This document shows, piece by piece, positions 1 through 8,478 of a DNA stretch of 64,000 nucleotides (its first letter is position 1; each line of letters opens with the position of its first letter). Made by a program: the position numbers and the translations under genes. The DNA is taken from the NCBI RefSeq assembly GCF_902497995.1, contig NZ_CABVII010000005.1:124001-188000 (forward strand), in the 5' to 3' direction. Under the pieces are notes generated by a model. The model was not told the origin of the DNA. It searched no databases and saw only the letters and a program-made list of their open reading frames with translations. The DNA comes from Pseudomonas fluorescens. Lineage in GTDB: Bacteria > Pseudomonadota > Gammaproteobacteria > Pseudomonadales > Pseudomonadaceae.

Positions 1-989
1 AGATGTTGATCGCGCGCTTCATGGTCGGCGTCGGCGAGGCGGCTTACGGCAGCGTCGGCATCGCCGTGGTGGTTTCGGTATTTCCCAAGAACATGCGTGC
101 GACCCTCGCCAGTGCCTTCATGGCAGGCGCCATGTTTGGCTCGGTGCTGGGCATCTCCCTGGGCGGGGCGATTGCCGTCAAGCTGGGCTGGCGTTGGTCG
201 TTCGCCAGCATGGCGCTGTTTGGCCTGGTGCTGGCGGCGATTTACCCGCTCGTTGTCAAGGAGGCCCGTATTGCCCCGCAGCGCCTGGCCACGGCCGGGA
301 GCAAAATCAAAGCGTCAGTCAAGCGTCCGCTGCGCACCTTGTACGGCACGCGTTCGGTGATCGCCGCTTACGTGGCCAGCGGTCTGCAGACGTTCGTTGC
401 CGGTAGCATGATTGTGTGGATGCCGAGCTACTTCAATCGCTATTACGGGATGGGCGAGGGCAAGGCCGGCGTCGTGGCGGGCGTCATGGTGTTGTGCTGC
501 GGTGGCGGGGCGATCATGTGCGGCATGCTCAGTGATCGCTTGAGCCGTCAATCGCCGTTGCGCAAGATCGAGATATCCATTGCGTTCTGCCTGGGCAGCT
601 GCCTGCTGATGTCGCTGGCTTTGATTCAGTCGGTCGGCCCTCTCCAGTTAGCACTGATCGGCATGGCCATGCTGTTCGTGACGGGCATCAACGGCCCGAT
701 CATTGCCACGATCGCCAACCTGACCCACTACAAAGTGCACGGCACCGCTTTTGCCGCCCTGACCCTGGTCAATAATATGCTCGGCCTGGCCCCGGGACCT
801 TTCCTCACCGGCAGGGTGTCCGACCATATCGGCCTGCACGGCGCCTTCCAGCTCATACCGCTGATGAGCATCGCGGCGGCGGCGGTGTTCTTCTATATCC
901 GCTGTCACTATCTGGACGACATTGCCCGTGTGCAGGGTCAGGATGTCGATGAAGCGCCCGCTAAAGCCGTGATGGAGGTGTCGCCGTGA
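1..989 (+). CDS. MFS permease, 5' end outside window
   Basis: This is the C-terminal 328 or more residues of a major facilitator transporter; the frame is open to the first base, so the start lies upstream of the window. The visible part begins at a conserved MFS stretch (ARFMVGVGEA) and carries about nine hydrophobic segments, including the central-loop motif GMLSDRLSR near residue 174. The overall look is of an organic acid or anion:proton symporter, but the substrate cannot be told. Its stop overlaps the GTG start of the DsbA-like gene, so the two are translationally coupled and part of one operon. Confidence 0.85.
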   Translation, partial: MLIARFMVGVGEAAYGSVGIAVVVSVFPKNMRATLASAFMAGAMFGSVLGISLGGAIAVKLGWRWSFASMALFGLVLAAIYPLVVKEARIAPQRLATAGSKIKASVKRPLRTLYGTRSVIAAYVASGLQTFVAGSMIVWMPSYFNRYYGMGEGKAGVVAGVMVLCCGGGAIMCGMLSDRLSRQSPLRKIEISIAFCLGSCLLMSLALIQSVGPLQLALIGMAMLFVTGINGPIIATIANLTHYKVHGTAFAALTLVNNMLGLAPGPFLTGRVSDHIGLHGAFQLIPLMSIAAAAVFFYIRCHYLDDIARVQGQDVDEAPAKAVMEVSP

Positions 990-1645
990 CGGGGATATTG
1001 CGTATCGATGCGTTCTTCGACTTCATCTGCCCCTGGTGCCTGATCGGCAAGCGTCAGCTCGAGCGCGCACTCATGGCGTTGCGCAGCAGCCACCCGGACG
1101 TCGAGCTGGAGCTGGCCTGGCATGGCGTGCAGCTGCTGCCGCACCTGCCGGCGCAGGGCGTGCCCTTTGTCGAGTTCTACCGCCAGCGCCTGGGCAGTGC
1201 CGAGGCGGTGCAAGCGCGCCAGGCGCAAGTCCGGCAGGCCGCGGCGACCGTAGGCCTGGGCATCGACTTCAGTGGCATCGACACGATGCCCAATACCGCC
1301 GATGCCCATCGCCTGATGGAGCGCGCCTCTGAACTGGGGAGCGTGGCGCAGCGTGACGCCTTGCTGGAGCGGCTGTTCGCCGCCTATTTTGCTCAAGGCA
1401 AGGACCTGGGAGACAGTGCCACGCTGCTGGCGATCGCCGAGTCCTGCGGTTACCCGCGCGAGGCCCTCGTCGACTGTCTGGAAGGTGCTGGCAACCCCTA
1501 CGACGACAGCGGGATGGGCGCCAGGGGCGTGCCCTATTTCATCTTCAACCGTCGCCAGGCGCTCTCCGGCGCGCAGCCGGCCGAGGTGCTGTTGCAGGCG
1601 ATGCAGCAAGCCCTTGCGCAGGACGCGGCCGGGAGTCCGGCATGA
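986..1645 (+). CDS. DsbA/FrnE-family oxidoreductase
   Basis: A 219-residue thioredoxin-fold protein of the DsbA family, cytoplasmic because no signal peptide is visible. The active-site motif CPWC lies at about residues 15-18 after the strand RIDAFFDFI, as in FrnE and 2-hydroxychromene-2-carboxylate isomerase relatives. The GVPYFIFN motif near residue 180 holds the cis-proline typical of the fold. The GTG start is chosen because GGAGG (975-979) sits just upstream and it overlaps the previous stop. It could be a disulfide oxidoreductase or a glutathione-dependent isomerase; keeping both cysteines favours redox activity. Confidence 0.85.
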   Translation: MTGILRIDAFFDFICPWCLIGKRQLERALMALRSSHPDVELELAWHGVQLLPHLPAQGVPFVEFYRQRLGSAEAVQARQAQVRQAAATVGLGIDFSGIDTMPNTADAHRLMERASELGSVAQRDALLERLFAAYFAQGKDLGDSATLLAIAESCGYPREALVDCLEGAGNPYDDSGMGARGVPYFIFNRRQALSGAQPAEVLLQAMQQALAQDAAGSPA

Positions 1646-1968
1646 GCCTGCGCATCGCGGTACCGGCCGAGAAAGTCCCGGCACCTGGCATGCGCTCGCT
1701 GTTCGAGCCCGAGGGCAGGAGCCTGGCGCTGTTCAATGTCGCAGGCCAGCTCTACGCCATCGATGACAGCTGTCCGCATCAGGGGGCCTCACTCTGTGGA
1801 GGCCGCCTCGAGGGCAAGGTGATCCAGTGCTGTGCCCACGGCCTGCGCTTCGACCTGGCCAGCGGCTACATGCTCAATTCAACCGCTGTGAAGGTTGCCA
1901 ACTATCCGGTCGAAGTGATCGACGGCCAAGTGTTCATTGTCATCGCTTCCAAGGAATCCGCCGTATGA
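1642..1968 (+). CDS. Rieske [2Fe-2S] ferredoxin
   Basis: A 108-residue single-domain Rieske protein. The cluster-binding motifs are visible as CPHQGASL near residue 44 and CCAHGLRF near residue 63 (pattern C-x-H ... C-x2-H), followed by the usual LASG segment. It has no signal peptide and no catalytic oxygenase domain, so it resembles the small electron carriers of ring-hydroxylating dioxygenases or NirD-like proteins. Its ATG overlaps the stop of the DsbA-like gene and its stop overlaps the YeiH-like start, so it is co-expressed with both. No oxygenase is in view; one may lie upstream of the window. Confidence 0.9.
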   Translation: MSLRIAVPAEKVPAPGMRSLFEPEGRSLALFNVAGQLYAIDDSCPHQGASLCGGRLEGKVIQCCAHGLRFDLASGYMLNSTAVKVANYPVEVIDGQVFIVIASKESAV

Positions 1969-2975
1969 GTGCCATTGCCCTGGTCGCTGTTCACAGCCGT
2001 GCGCGTGAGCTGGCCCCCGGTTTTATCGTCAGCCTGATTGTCGCTGCCGCGGCGAGTTTCCTGTCCGAGCACTATGGTGCGCCGGTGATGCTGTTCGCGC
2101 TGCTGCTCGGCATGGCGCTGAACTTTCTGTCTGGCGATGGCAAATGCAAGGCCGGTATCGAGTTCACCGCGCGCACCGTGTTGCGCATCGGGGTGGCGCT
2201 GCTGGGGATGCGCATCACCCTGGAGCAGATCGCGGCGTTGGGCTGGAAACCGGTTGTGCTGGTCGTGACCCTGGTCGCGGTGACCATTATCGTCTCGATG
2301 GTGGCGGCCAGGGCCATGGGGTTCCAGCGGGTGTTCGGCATGCTCACCGGTGGCGCTACGGCGATCTGCGGTGCGTCCGCGGCATTGGCACTGGCGGCGG
2401 CCTTGCCCAATCATCCGCAGAAGGAACGCGCCACCCTGTTCACCGTGATTGGCGTGTCGGCCCTGTCGACCATGGCCATGATCGTTTACCCGATGATCGC
2501 CAACTGGCTCGAACTCAATCCCCAGCAGGCAGGGGTGTTCCTCGGTGCCACCATCCACGACGTTGCCCAGGTCGTGGGTGCCGGCTACGGCATGTCTACC
2601 GAGACGGGCGATACCGCCACCGTGGTCAAGTTGATGCGCGTGGCCATGCTCCTGCCGGTGATTGTCTGCGCGGCGATGATGTCCCGCATGCAGGGCGGCG
2701 ACCTGCCGGGCAAGCGACCGCCGTTGCTGCCCTGGTTCGCCGTGGGCTTCCTGATACTCGCGTGCGTCAACAGTACCGGCTGGATCGTCCCGGCAGTGCA
2801 GGGCTTTACCAACGAGCTGTCGCGCTGGTGCCTGGTGATCGCCATCAGCGCCCTGGGCATGAAGACCCAGCTCAAGGAGCTTGCCGCCGTGGGCATCAAG
2901 CCCATCCTGCTGATGGTGGGGGAGACCGTATTCCTCGTCGTTCTGGTGCTGCTGCTGATGCACTGGGGCTTGTAG
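1965..2975 (+). CDS. YeiH/UPF0324 family putative sulfate exporter
   Basis: A 336-residue membrane protein with about ten hydrophobic segments, matching the YeiH (Cons_hypoth698) family in length and in motifs such as GGATAICGASA (about residue 127) and ATIHDVAQVVGA (about residue 195). Family members are annotated as putative sulfate exporters, but direct proof is sparse. The ATG overlaps the ferredoxin stop (ATGA). It is the last gene of its operon; a strong terminator follows. A second, unrelated sulfur-anion exporter candidate (TauE/SafE) is at 34425. Confidence 0.87.
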   Translation: MSAIALVAVHSRARELAPGFIVSLIVAAAASFLSEHYGAPVMLFALLLGMALNFLSGDGKCKAGIEFTARTVLRIGVALLGMRITLEQIAALGWKPVVLVVTLVAVTIIVSMVAARAMGFQRVFGMLTGGATAICGASAALALAAALPNHPQKERATLFTVIGVSALSTMAMIVYPMIANWLELNPQQAGVFLGATIHDVAQVVGAGYGMSTETGDTATVVKLMRVAMLLPVIVCAAMMSRMQGGDLPGKRPPLLPWFAVGFLILACVNSTGWIVPAVQGFTNELSRWCLVIAISALGMKTQLKELAAVGIKPILLMVGETVFLVVLVLLLMHWGL

Positions 2976-3058
2976 GCAGACGCTCTATTGGGGGAAGCAC
3001 GCCTGCGCGCACAGCTTAAGCGCGAGTCAAGCGTCGTACCCCGGATGCGCTCCTTTTG

Positions 3059-3092
3059 CGGTCGTCTGTTACAGCAGGCGGCCGTTTTTTTT
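3059..3092 (+). terminator. Intrinsic terminator after the YeiH operon
   Basis: A 10-bp stem (3059-3068 with 3075-3084, two G-U pairs in RNA) encloses a six-base loop and is followed directly by eight T residues (3085-3092). It lies between the convergent YeiH-like gene and the AraC-type gene and is oriented to stop plus-strand transcription. Confidence 0.9.
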
Positions 3093-3107
3093 GGGTCAGA
3101 TCACGTA

Positions 3108-4139
3108 TCAGCTGTCTTTGCGCGGCACGATCTTGTGTTCGCTGCGCCAGGCGGCGGGCGGCATGTTGAACTGGGAAATGAACCAGCGAGTGAAGGAATT
3201 GGGCATGGAGTAGCCGAGCATGTCGGCGATCCGTCCCAGCGAGTACCCGGGGTTCTCCAGGTAGCGAACCACCAGGTCGCGGCGCACGCTGCTGATCAAC
3301 TCACTGAAGCTGACCCCTTCTTCGTCCAGGCGGCGCTGCAGGGTGCGCACGTTCATCCCGTGGCTCTGGGCGATCTGCGCAATGGTCGCGTGGCCCATGG
3401 GGAGCAACAGGTAAATGGATTTGCGCACGTCTAACGCCAGGGATTGGCCGTTTTTTCCCATCAGCGACGAATCGAGGTAGCGTTGCGCGTGTCGGGCCAT
3501 GGCCTCATTGGCCAGGGGGTTGGTGGCGTCGAGGTTGGCGGCGGGACAAACGATGCCATTGAACTCGCAGCCGAACTCCACTTTGCAGCCGAAGATCCGT
3601 CGATGCACGGAGAGGTCCGCCGGAGCGTCATGGGTGAAACAGACACTGATCGGGTGCCAGTGCGCGCCGAGCAGGGCGGAGCAAAAACGGTGCATCAGCG
3701 CAACGGCCAACTCGATGGATTGGCGATTGTTCGTGCCCATCTCGGTGACCAGTTCCTCGCGAATGATCACCGTCTTGCCGGTTTCCTCAACGAAAATCGC
3801 CAGTGAATCGTTGAGCAGGTGACGGTACTGCACGATCACTTTCAGCGCGTCGCGAAGCGTATTCTGGTGACTGAGCAGCAGACTCACTTCACCGAAGTCC
3901 GAAATGTGACGCAGCTCAGCCATGCGCAGGCCGAAGGTTTCACAACCGCTCAGGCGCGATGACTTCTCCAGCAGGATGATGCTGGCAGTGGCCGGGATGC
4001 GTCGATCGGGATCGCTGAGGAGCGAAGAGGTCAAGCCCACCTCGGCCAAAAGAGCGTTCGCGTTCAGGCCTAGATGGCGAGCCACTTCCTGGTAATTGGT
4101 CAGTACGGCGGTTCGAGCTTGAATGGTCATGGCGTGCAT
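3108..4139 (-). CDS. AraC-family regulator, arabinose-binding-like N-domain
   Basis: A 343-residue regulator. The N-terminal two thirds match the arabinose-binding-domain-like sensor (PF12625 type) seen in OruR-like regulators. The C-terminal 90 residues are an AraC double helix-turn-helix, with IAQSHGMNVRTLQRRL near residue 255 and the second-helix signature GYSMPNSFTRWF near residue 315. ATG codons exist at 4139 and 4130; I kept 4139 because GGA lies at closer spacing to it. It is divergent from the hydrolase at 4388 and next to the long lipid-type operon, so it is the natural local activator, responding to a small ligand that cannot be named. Confidence 0.88.
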   Translation of the reverse strand: MHAMTIQARTAVLTNYQEVARHLGLNANALLAEVGLTSSLLSDPDRRIPATASIILLEKSSRLSGCETFGLRMAELRHISDFGEVSLLLSHQNTLRDALKVIVQYRHLLNDSLAIFVEETGKTVIIREELVTEMGTNNRQSIELAVALMHRFCSALLGAHWHPISVCFTHDAPADLSVHRRIFGCKVEFGCEFNGIVCPAANLDATNPLANEAMARHAQRYLDSSLMGKNGQSLALDVRKSIYLLLPMGHATIAQIAQSHGMNVRTLQRRLDEEGVSFSELISSVRRDLVVRYLENPGYSLGRIADMLGYSMPNSFTRWFISQFNMPPAAWRSEHKIVPRKDS

Positions 4140-4387
4140 TCATTCCATTTAGTGACAACCGAGATCCTGCTGTCGCAGCTGCCTGCCATTTATAGAGACT
4201 TTGTCGTGAAATGAAAATAGCTTGGCGCGGAAAATCTAAACGGTCGATTTCTGCGGGGCTGTCATCAAAAGGGAAGTGGCTGACGCTAAATGTAACGCGC
4301 TCCGACAAGGCGAATCCTACTGTGCTGCTGGAGGGTTCGAACGATTGGCGGACCTTTCGATGGATTGATCAAAGGTGAATTAGCGCA

Positions 4388-4960
4388 ATGAATGACACCA
4401 CGATATTGATAGTTCCGGGCTTGCGCGATCATGTGCCAGAGCATTGGCAAACGTTGCTGGAAGCCAAGTTGGACAAAGTCCGCTCAGTGCCACCCCTGGA
4501 AGCGAACAAGCTCAGCCTGGCGGCACGCGTGGAAGCGATCCAGCGCGAATTGGAGAAGATTTCCGGTCCAGTGATCCTGGTGGCTCACAGTGCCGGTGTG
4601 CTGATGGTGGTGCACTGGGCCGCCCTTCATGACCGCCCGATCAAGGGCGCCTTGCTGGCCGCACCGCCGAACCTCGAGGCCAGCTGGCCTGCCGCTTATC
4701 CGACTCCTGAAAGCCTGCGGGCCAATGGCTGGGATCCGCTGCCAAAAGGGCCACTGCCGTTCCCTTCGATCGTCGCGGCCAGTACCAACGACCACCTCGC
4801 GAGCCTCGAATCCGTGACCCGGATGGCCGGTGACTGGGGCAGTGAACTGGTCAACCTCGGTGCAGTCGGCCATCTCAATCCCGCAGCCGGATTCGGCGAG
4901 TGGCCGCAGGCGCAAGACTTCATCCGCACGCTGGATCGCGGGGTGCAAACACCTGAATAA
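4388..4960 (+). CDS. RBBP9/YdeN-family alpha/beta hydrolase
   Basis: A 190-residue serine hydrolase of the RBBP9/YdeN family, full length for that family. The nucleophile elbow AHSAG holds the likely catalytic serine (about residue 68), the aspartate is in TNDHLA (about residue 138) and the histidine in GHLNP (about residue 161). There is no signal peptide. It lies alone between the divergent AraC gene and the DUF1302 gene. A stem-loop follows it, so it may be a separate transcript. In this setting it might cleave an ester linked to the pathway substrate; that is inference. Confidence 0.87.
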   Translation: MNDTTILIVPGLRDHVPEHWQTLLEAKLDKVRSVPPLEANKLSLAARVEAIQRELEKISGPVILVAHSAGVLMVVHWAALHDRPIKGALLAAPPNLEASWPAAYPTPESLRANGWDPLPKGPLPFPSIVAASTNDHLASLESVTRMAGDWGSELVNLGAVGHLNPAAGFGEWPQAQDFIRTLDRGVQTPE

Positions 4961-4975
4961 AGCGACCTGAAAGAA

Positions 4976-5006
4976 ACTCGCATCTGTACCAGGACCGGAT
5001 GCGAGT
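4976..5006 (+). terminator. Stem-loop after the hydrolase gene
   Basis: Perfect 9-bp inverted repeat (4976-4984 with 4998-5006, 13-base loop), followed by the mildly T-rich CGTTGTTAG. It lies 15 bases after the hydrolase stop and about 50 before the DUF1302 gene. It may be a weak terminator or the leader hairpin of the long operon. Confidence 0.5.
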
Positions 5007-5054
5007 CGTTGTTAGAACCAAAAAACAAAAACAACAAAAAACGGAGACAACGTA

Positions 5055-6926
5055 ATGCACACCACGACAGGACACCGTCCTCTGCGTCTCAGCTTGCTCG
5101 CTAGCGCCATATTGCTCGCCTCCATGCCGGCTGCCCATGCCTTTGAACTCGACACGGGCAGTGAAGATTGGGCCGTGCGCTTCGATAACACCCTCAAGAC
5201 CAGCTACGGTCAACGGGTGGAAGGCCAGAACTCGAAGATTGCCAACGCCTCCAACTATAACGACGGCGACAAAAACTTCAGTGTCGGCAGTGCAGTGACC
5301 CAGCGGGTCGATCTGCTGACCGAGCTCGATGTGGTCTACCAACGCAAAATGGGCTTTCGTGTCAGTGCCGCGAGTTGGTATGACCATGCCTATGACAATG
5401 TCGGTTCCAACTCCAACCCGTTTCCAGGGCAGGCGGGCAATGCGGGTAACCTGGTGGCAGCGCGTCAGTCCGGATCGATTCAGCCTGGCGACTCGCTGAA
5501 TGGCCACGCTGCAAGCAAGCATGGCCTGAGCAATTACACCGATCGTTATTACAACGGCCCCTCCGGTGAAATCCTCGATGCCTTCGTGTTCTACAGCACC
5601 GAGGTCGGCGAGGAGTCGATGTTCAGCACCAAGCTCGGCCGGCACAACATGTTCTGGGGCGAGACCCTGTTCAACGCGGCCAACGGCATCAACTACGGTC
5701 AGTCGGCCCTGGACCTGGCCAAGCTGTACAACGTGCCGGGAACCGAAACCAAGGAGCTGTTCCTGCCGCGCAACCAGCTGTCCATGTCGTTCACGGTCAA
5801 TCCCGAGCTGACCCTGGGCGCGCAGTATTTCCTGGAGTTCCGCAACACCCGTCTGCCCGAGGGTGGGACTTACATGGGCGGCTACGACATGTTCGGTGAA
5901 GGCGGGGACGTGTTCTGGCTGCCGGTACCGACGGCGCTCAACGGGGCCGGTGCTTTTTACGGTACCCCGCGCGGGCATGACGTCAAGCCGCACAACGCCG
6001 GCGACTTCGGGCTGATGGCCAAGTGGAGCCCGGAATGGCTGGACGGCACCCTGGGCTTCTACTACCGCAACACGTCGGACCCGATGCCGGTGGTGCTCGT
6101 CAATGCGCCCAACCTGCAAACGCCAGGCCTGCCGGGACTCGCCGGCGCTGAATACCTGGCCGCTTATGCCGATGACATCGACATCTATGGCATCAGTCTG
6201 TCCAAGGGTGTGGGCCCGGTCAGCGTCGGTCTCGATGTGAACTATCGCGAGAACATGCCGCTGCTGAGCAACTTCACCACCGTCAACCCGACCTTGAGGG
6301 GGCAGGCCGATCAGGGTCTGGTCAACGGCGACAACCTGATCGGTGCCATGCCGGGCAAAGGTGACACCGGAACGGCCCGTGGCAAGACTTTCCACGTGGT
6401 ACTCAATGGCATCGTGAGCTTTGGCAATACGCCATTGTGGGACTCCTCCTCGTTGGCTGTCGAAGGATCGATGACCCACCTGGTCAGCGTCGACAAGGGC
6501 AAGCAGTCCTTCAAGGGCAACTCCAGCTACCACGGGGTCGACAAAGTCGACACCAATGCCTACTCCATCGCGACCAACTTCACCCCGACCTGGTTCCAGG
6601 TATTCCCGGGCGTCGATATGTCCATGCCCATGTCCTACAACGTCGGCCTCAAGGGCAACTCGGCCGTCCAGCTGGGTGGCAGCGAGGACACCGGTAGCTA
6701 CTCCATCGGCGTCGCCGCGGACGTCTATCAAAAGTACAAGTTCGACCTGAAGTACGTCGATTCTTTTGGTCCTTTCAATACCTGTGAAACCGGATTTGAC
6801 AATAACACCCCCGGCAGTGGTGGGCAGTACCGCTGCATTCCCGGCCAGATCACTTCCCAGGCAGGCCTGGCGCCGCTGCTGAAGGACCGCGGGATGATCA
6901 CGGCCTCGTTCAAAACCACCTTCTGA
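5055..6926 (+). CDS. DUF1302 family outer-membrane barrel protein
   Basis: A 623-residue exported protein with a clear signal peptide (LRLSLLASAILLASMPAAHA, cleavage near residue 29). The mature part is rich in alternating aromatic and polar strands and ends in TASFKTTF, with the C-terminal aromatic residue typical of outer-membrane beta-barrels. Length and composition match DUF1302. A weak GGAG (5043-5046) precedes the start. It is the first gene of a run (DUF1302, DUF1329, YCF48-like, RND) repeatedly seen beside catabolic operons for hydrophobic substrates. It probably forms the outer-membrane part of an uptake route; the substrate is unknown. Confidence 0.9.
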   Translation: MHTTTGHRPLRLSLLASAILLASMPAAHAFELDTGSEDWAVRFDNTLKTSYGQRVEGQNSKIANASNYNDGDKNFSVGSAVTQRVDLLTELDVVYQRKMGFRVSAASWYDHAYDNVGSNSNPFPGQAGNAGNLVAARQSGSIQPGDSLNGHAASKHGLSNYTDRYYNGPSGEILDAFVFYSTEVGEESMFSTKLGRHNMFWGETLFNAANGINYGQSALDLAKLYNVPGTETKELFLPRNQLSMSFTVNPELTLGAQYFLEFRNTRLPEGGTYMGGYDMFGEGGDVFWLPVPTALNGAGAFYGTPRGHDVKPHNAGDFGLMAKWSPEWLDGTLGFYYRNTSDPMPVVLVNAPNLQTPGLPGLAGAEYLAAYADDIDIYGISLSKGVGPVSVGLDVNYRENMPLLSNFTTVNPTLRGQADQGLVNGDNLIGAMPGKGDTGTARGKTFHVVLNGIVSFGNTPLWDSSSLAVEGSMTHLVSVDKGKQSFKGNSSYHGVDKVDTNAYSIATNFTPTWFQVFPGVDMSMPMSYNVGLKGNSAVQLGGSEDTGSYSIGVAADVYQKYKFDLKYVDSFGPFNTCETGFDNNTPGSGGQYRCIPGQITSQAGLAPLLKDRGMITASFKTTF

Positions 6927-6966
6927 TTGACACCCGGATTACAACAACAAAGTGGAGAGAATTCAG

Positions 6967-8322
6967 ATGAAATTCCTAAATAGCATGCTGGCAGCTTCCC
7001 TGGCGGCCGTCATTGCCGGTCAGGCCCAAGCGGCCGTATCGGCTCAGGAAGCCGCCAAGCTGGGCACCAGCCTGACCAACGTGGGCGCGGAGATGGCGGC
7101 TAATGCCGATGGTTCGATTCCAGCCTACACAGGCGGGCTGACTACCCCCCCAGCCAGTTTCAAGGCGGGCGACGGCATGCGTCCGGACCCCTTTGCCAGC
7201 GAGAAGCCGCTGTTTGTCATCGATGGCAAGAACCTCGACAAGTACAAGGGCCAATTGACGGCCACCACGGCAGAGCTTGCCAAGCGCTATCCCACTTTCC
7301 ACATCAATGTGTATCCGACCCACCGCACTGTCGCCCTGCCTCAGGCGGTGCTGGACAACAGCGTGAAAAATGCCACCGGTACCAAGGCCCTCGATGGCGG
7401 CCTGTCCATCGATAACCTGCTGCCCGGCGTGCCGTTTCCGGTCCCGACCTCGGGCAGTGAAGCCATGTGGAACCACCTGCTGCGCGTAGGGGGCAATCGC
7501 AACGTCAAGTATGACTCCTGGAACGTCGATTCCGCGGGCGTACCGACACTGTCCACCACGGCGCTGTCGTTCTCGAACTACCCGATCTACGACGACATGT
7601 CGAAGCCGTTCAACAGCACTGACGTGTTCTTTCAGATGAAGCTGTATTACACCGGTCCCGCGCGCCGTGCGGGCGAGGCCATCATGCTCAAGGATACGGC
7701 CAACCCCTTGGCGCAGCCACGCCGCAGCTGGCAGTACTTGCCTGGCCAGCGCCGCGTGAAGCTGGCGCCGGACCTGGCCTATGACACGCCTAACCCCGGT
7801 ACAGGCGGTGCCGGTACCTACGACGATGTATTCGTGTTCAACGGTGCACTGGACCGCTTCGAATGGAAGCTGGTGGGCAAACAGGAAATGGTGGTGCCGT
7901 ACAACACCTACAAGCTGACCTACGCGGTGGACGCCAAGCAGCTGACGACCCCCAACCACATCGCTCCTGACTATGTGCGCTGGGAGAAGCACCGCGTCTG
8001 GGTGGTGGAGGGCACGCTCAAATCCGGTTCGCGCCACATCTATCAGAAGCGCCGCATGTACCTGGATGAAGACAGCTGGATCGCTTTGGCCTCCGACCAG
8101 TATGACTCGAGCGGCAAGCTCTACCGGGGCTCCTTCGCCTTCCTCAGCCAGAGCTACGACAAAAAGATCCCCGATGTCACACCTTTCATGATTTACGACC
8201 TGGTGGGCGGCTCCTACAACATCAACGGCATCACGGGCGCGTACGGCGGCATCAAGTACATCGAGTCGCTGTCGAAGGCGCAGTGGGCGCCGGATGCACT
8301 GGCAGGGTCCGGTATCCGCTAA
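6967..8322 (+). CDS. DUF1329 family periplasmic lipoprotein-sorting-like protein
   Basis: A 451-residue exported protein with signal peptide MKFLNSMLAASLAAVIAGQA and cleavage after AQA near residue 22. No lipobox cysteine is seen, so it should be soluble in the periplasm. It matches DUF1329, whose fold is related to LolA/LolB-like lipid carriers. ATG at 6967 is preferred to the upstream frame extension because GGAGAGAATTC lies just before it and the signal peptide then begins properly. It sits 40 bases after the DUF1302 gene. A periplasmic shuttle between the barrel and the RND pump is the likely role (inference from fold and order). Confidence 0.9.
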   Translation: MKFLNSMLAASLAAVIAGQAQAAVSAQEAAKLGTSLTNVGAEMAANADGSIPAYTGGLTTPPASFKAGDGMRPDPFASEKPLFVIDGKNLDKYKGQLTATTAELAKRYPTFHINVYPTHRTVALPQAVLDNSVKNATGTKALDGGLSIDNLLPGVPFPVPTSGSEAMWNHLLRVGGNRNVKYDSWNVDSAGVPTLSTTALSFSNYPIYDDMSKPFNSTDVFFQMKLYYTGPARRAGEAIMLKDTANPLAQPRRSWQYLPGQRRVKLAPDLAYDTPNPGTGGAGTYDDVFVFNGALDRFEWKLVGKQEMVVPYNTYKLTYAVDAKQLTTPNHIAPDYVRWEKHRVWVVEGTLKSGSRHIYQKRRMYLDEDSWIALASDQYDSSGKLYRGSFAFLSQSYDKKIPDVTPFMIYDLVGGSYNINGITGAYGGIKYIESLSKAQWAPDALAGSGIR

Positions 8323-8379
8323 GCGGCAGGCGATAAAAGTCCGGGGCGATCGCTTGTGGTCCCCCGGCAGAGTGACTGG

Positions 8380-8465
8380 AAGATGGACGGCCGGAGCGTC
8401 GTTCATCTTGGGTTACCGATTCCGACGCCGGCCTGTACCTCGTGTGCTTTGCGGCGTCGTTCTTC
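8380..8465 (+). other. Two successive hairpins inside the operon
   Basis: The gap between the DUF1329 and YCF48-like genes holds two inverted repeats. The first pairs 8380-8389 with 8397-8409 (one small bulge). The second pairs 8423-8430 with 8452-8459 (8 bp, 21-base loop) and is followed by TTCTTCT. They could stabilise the 3' end of the first two cistrons or partly terminate transcription, so that the two envelope proteins exceed the downstream enzymes. Confidence 0.35.
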
Positions 8466-8478
8466 TAGAAGGTGCGGT

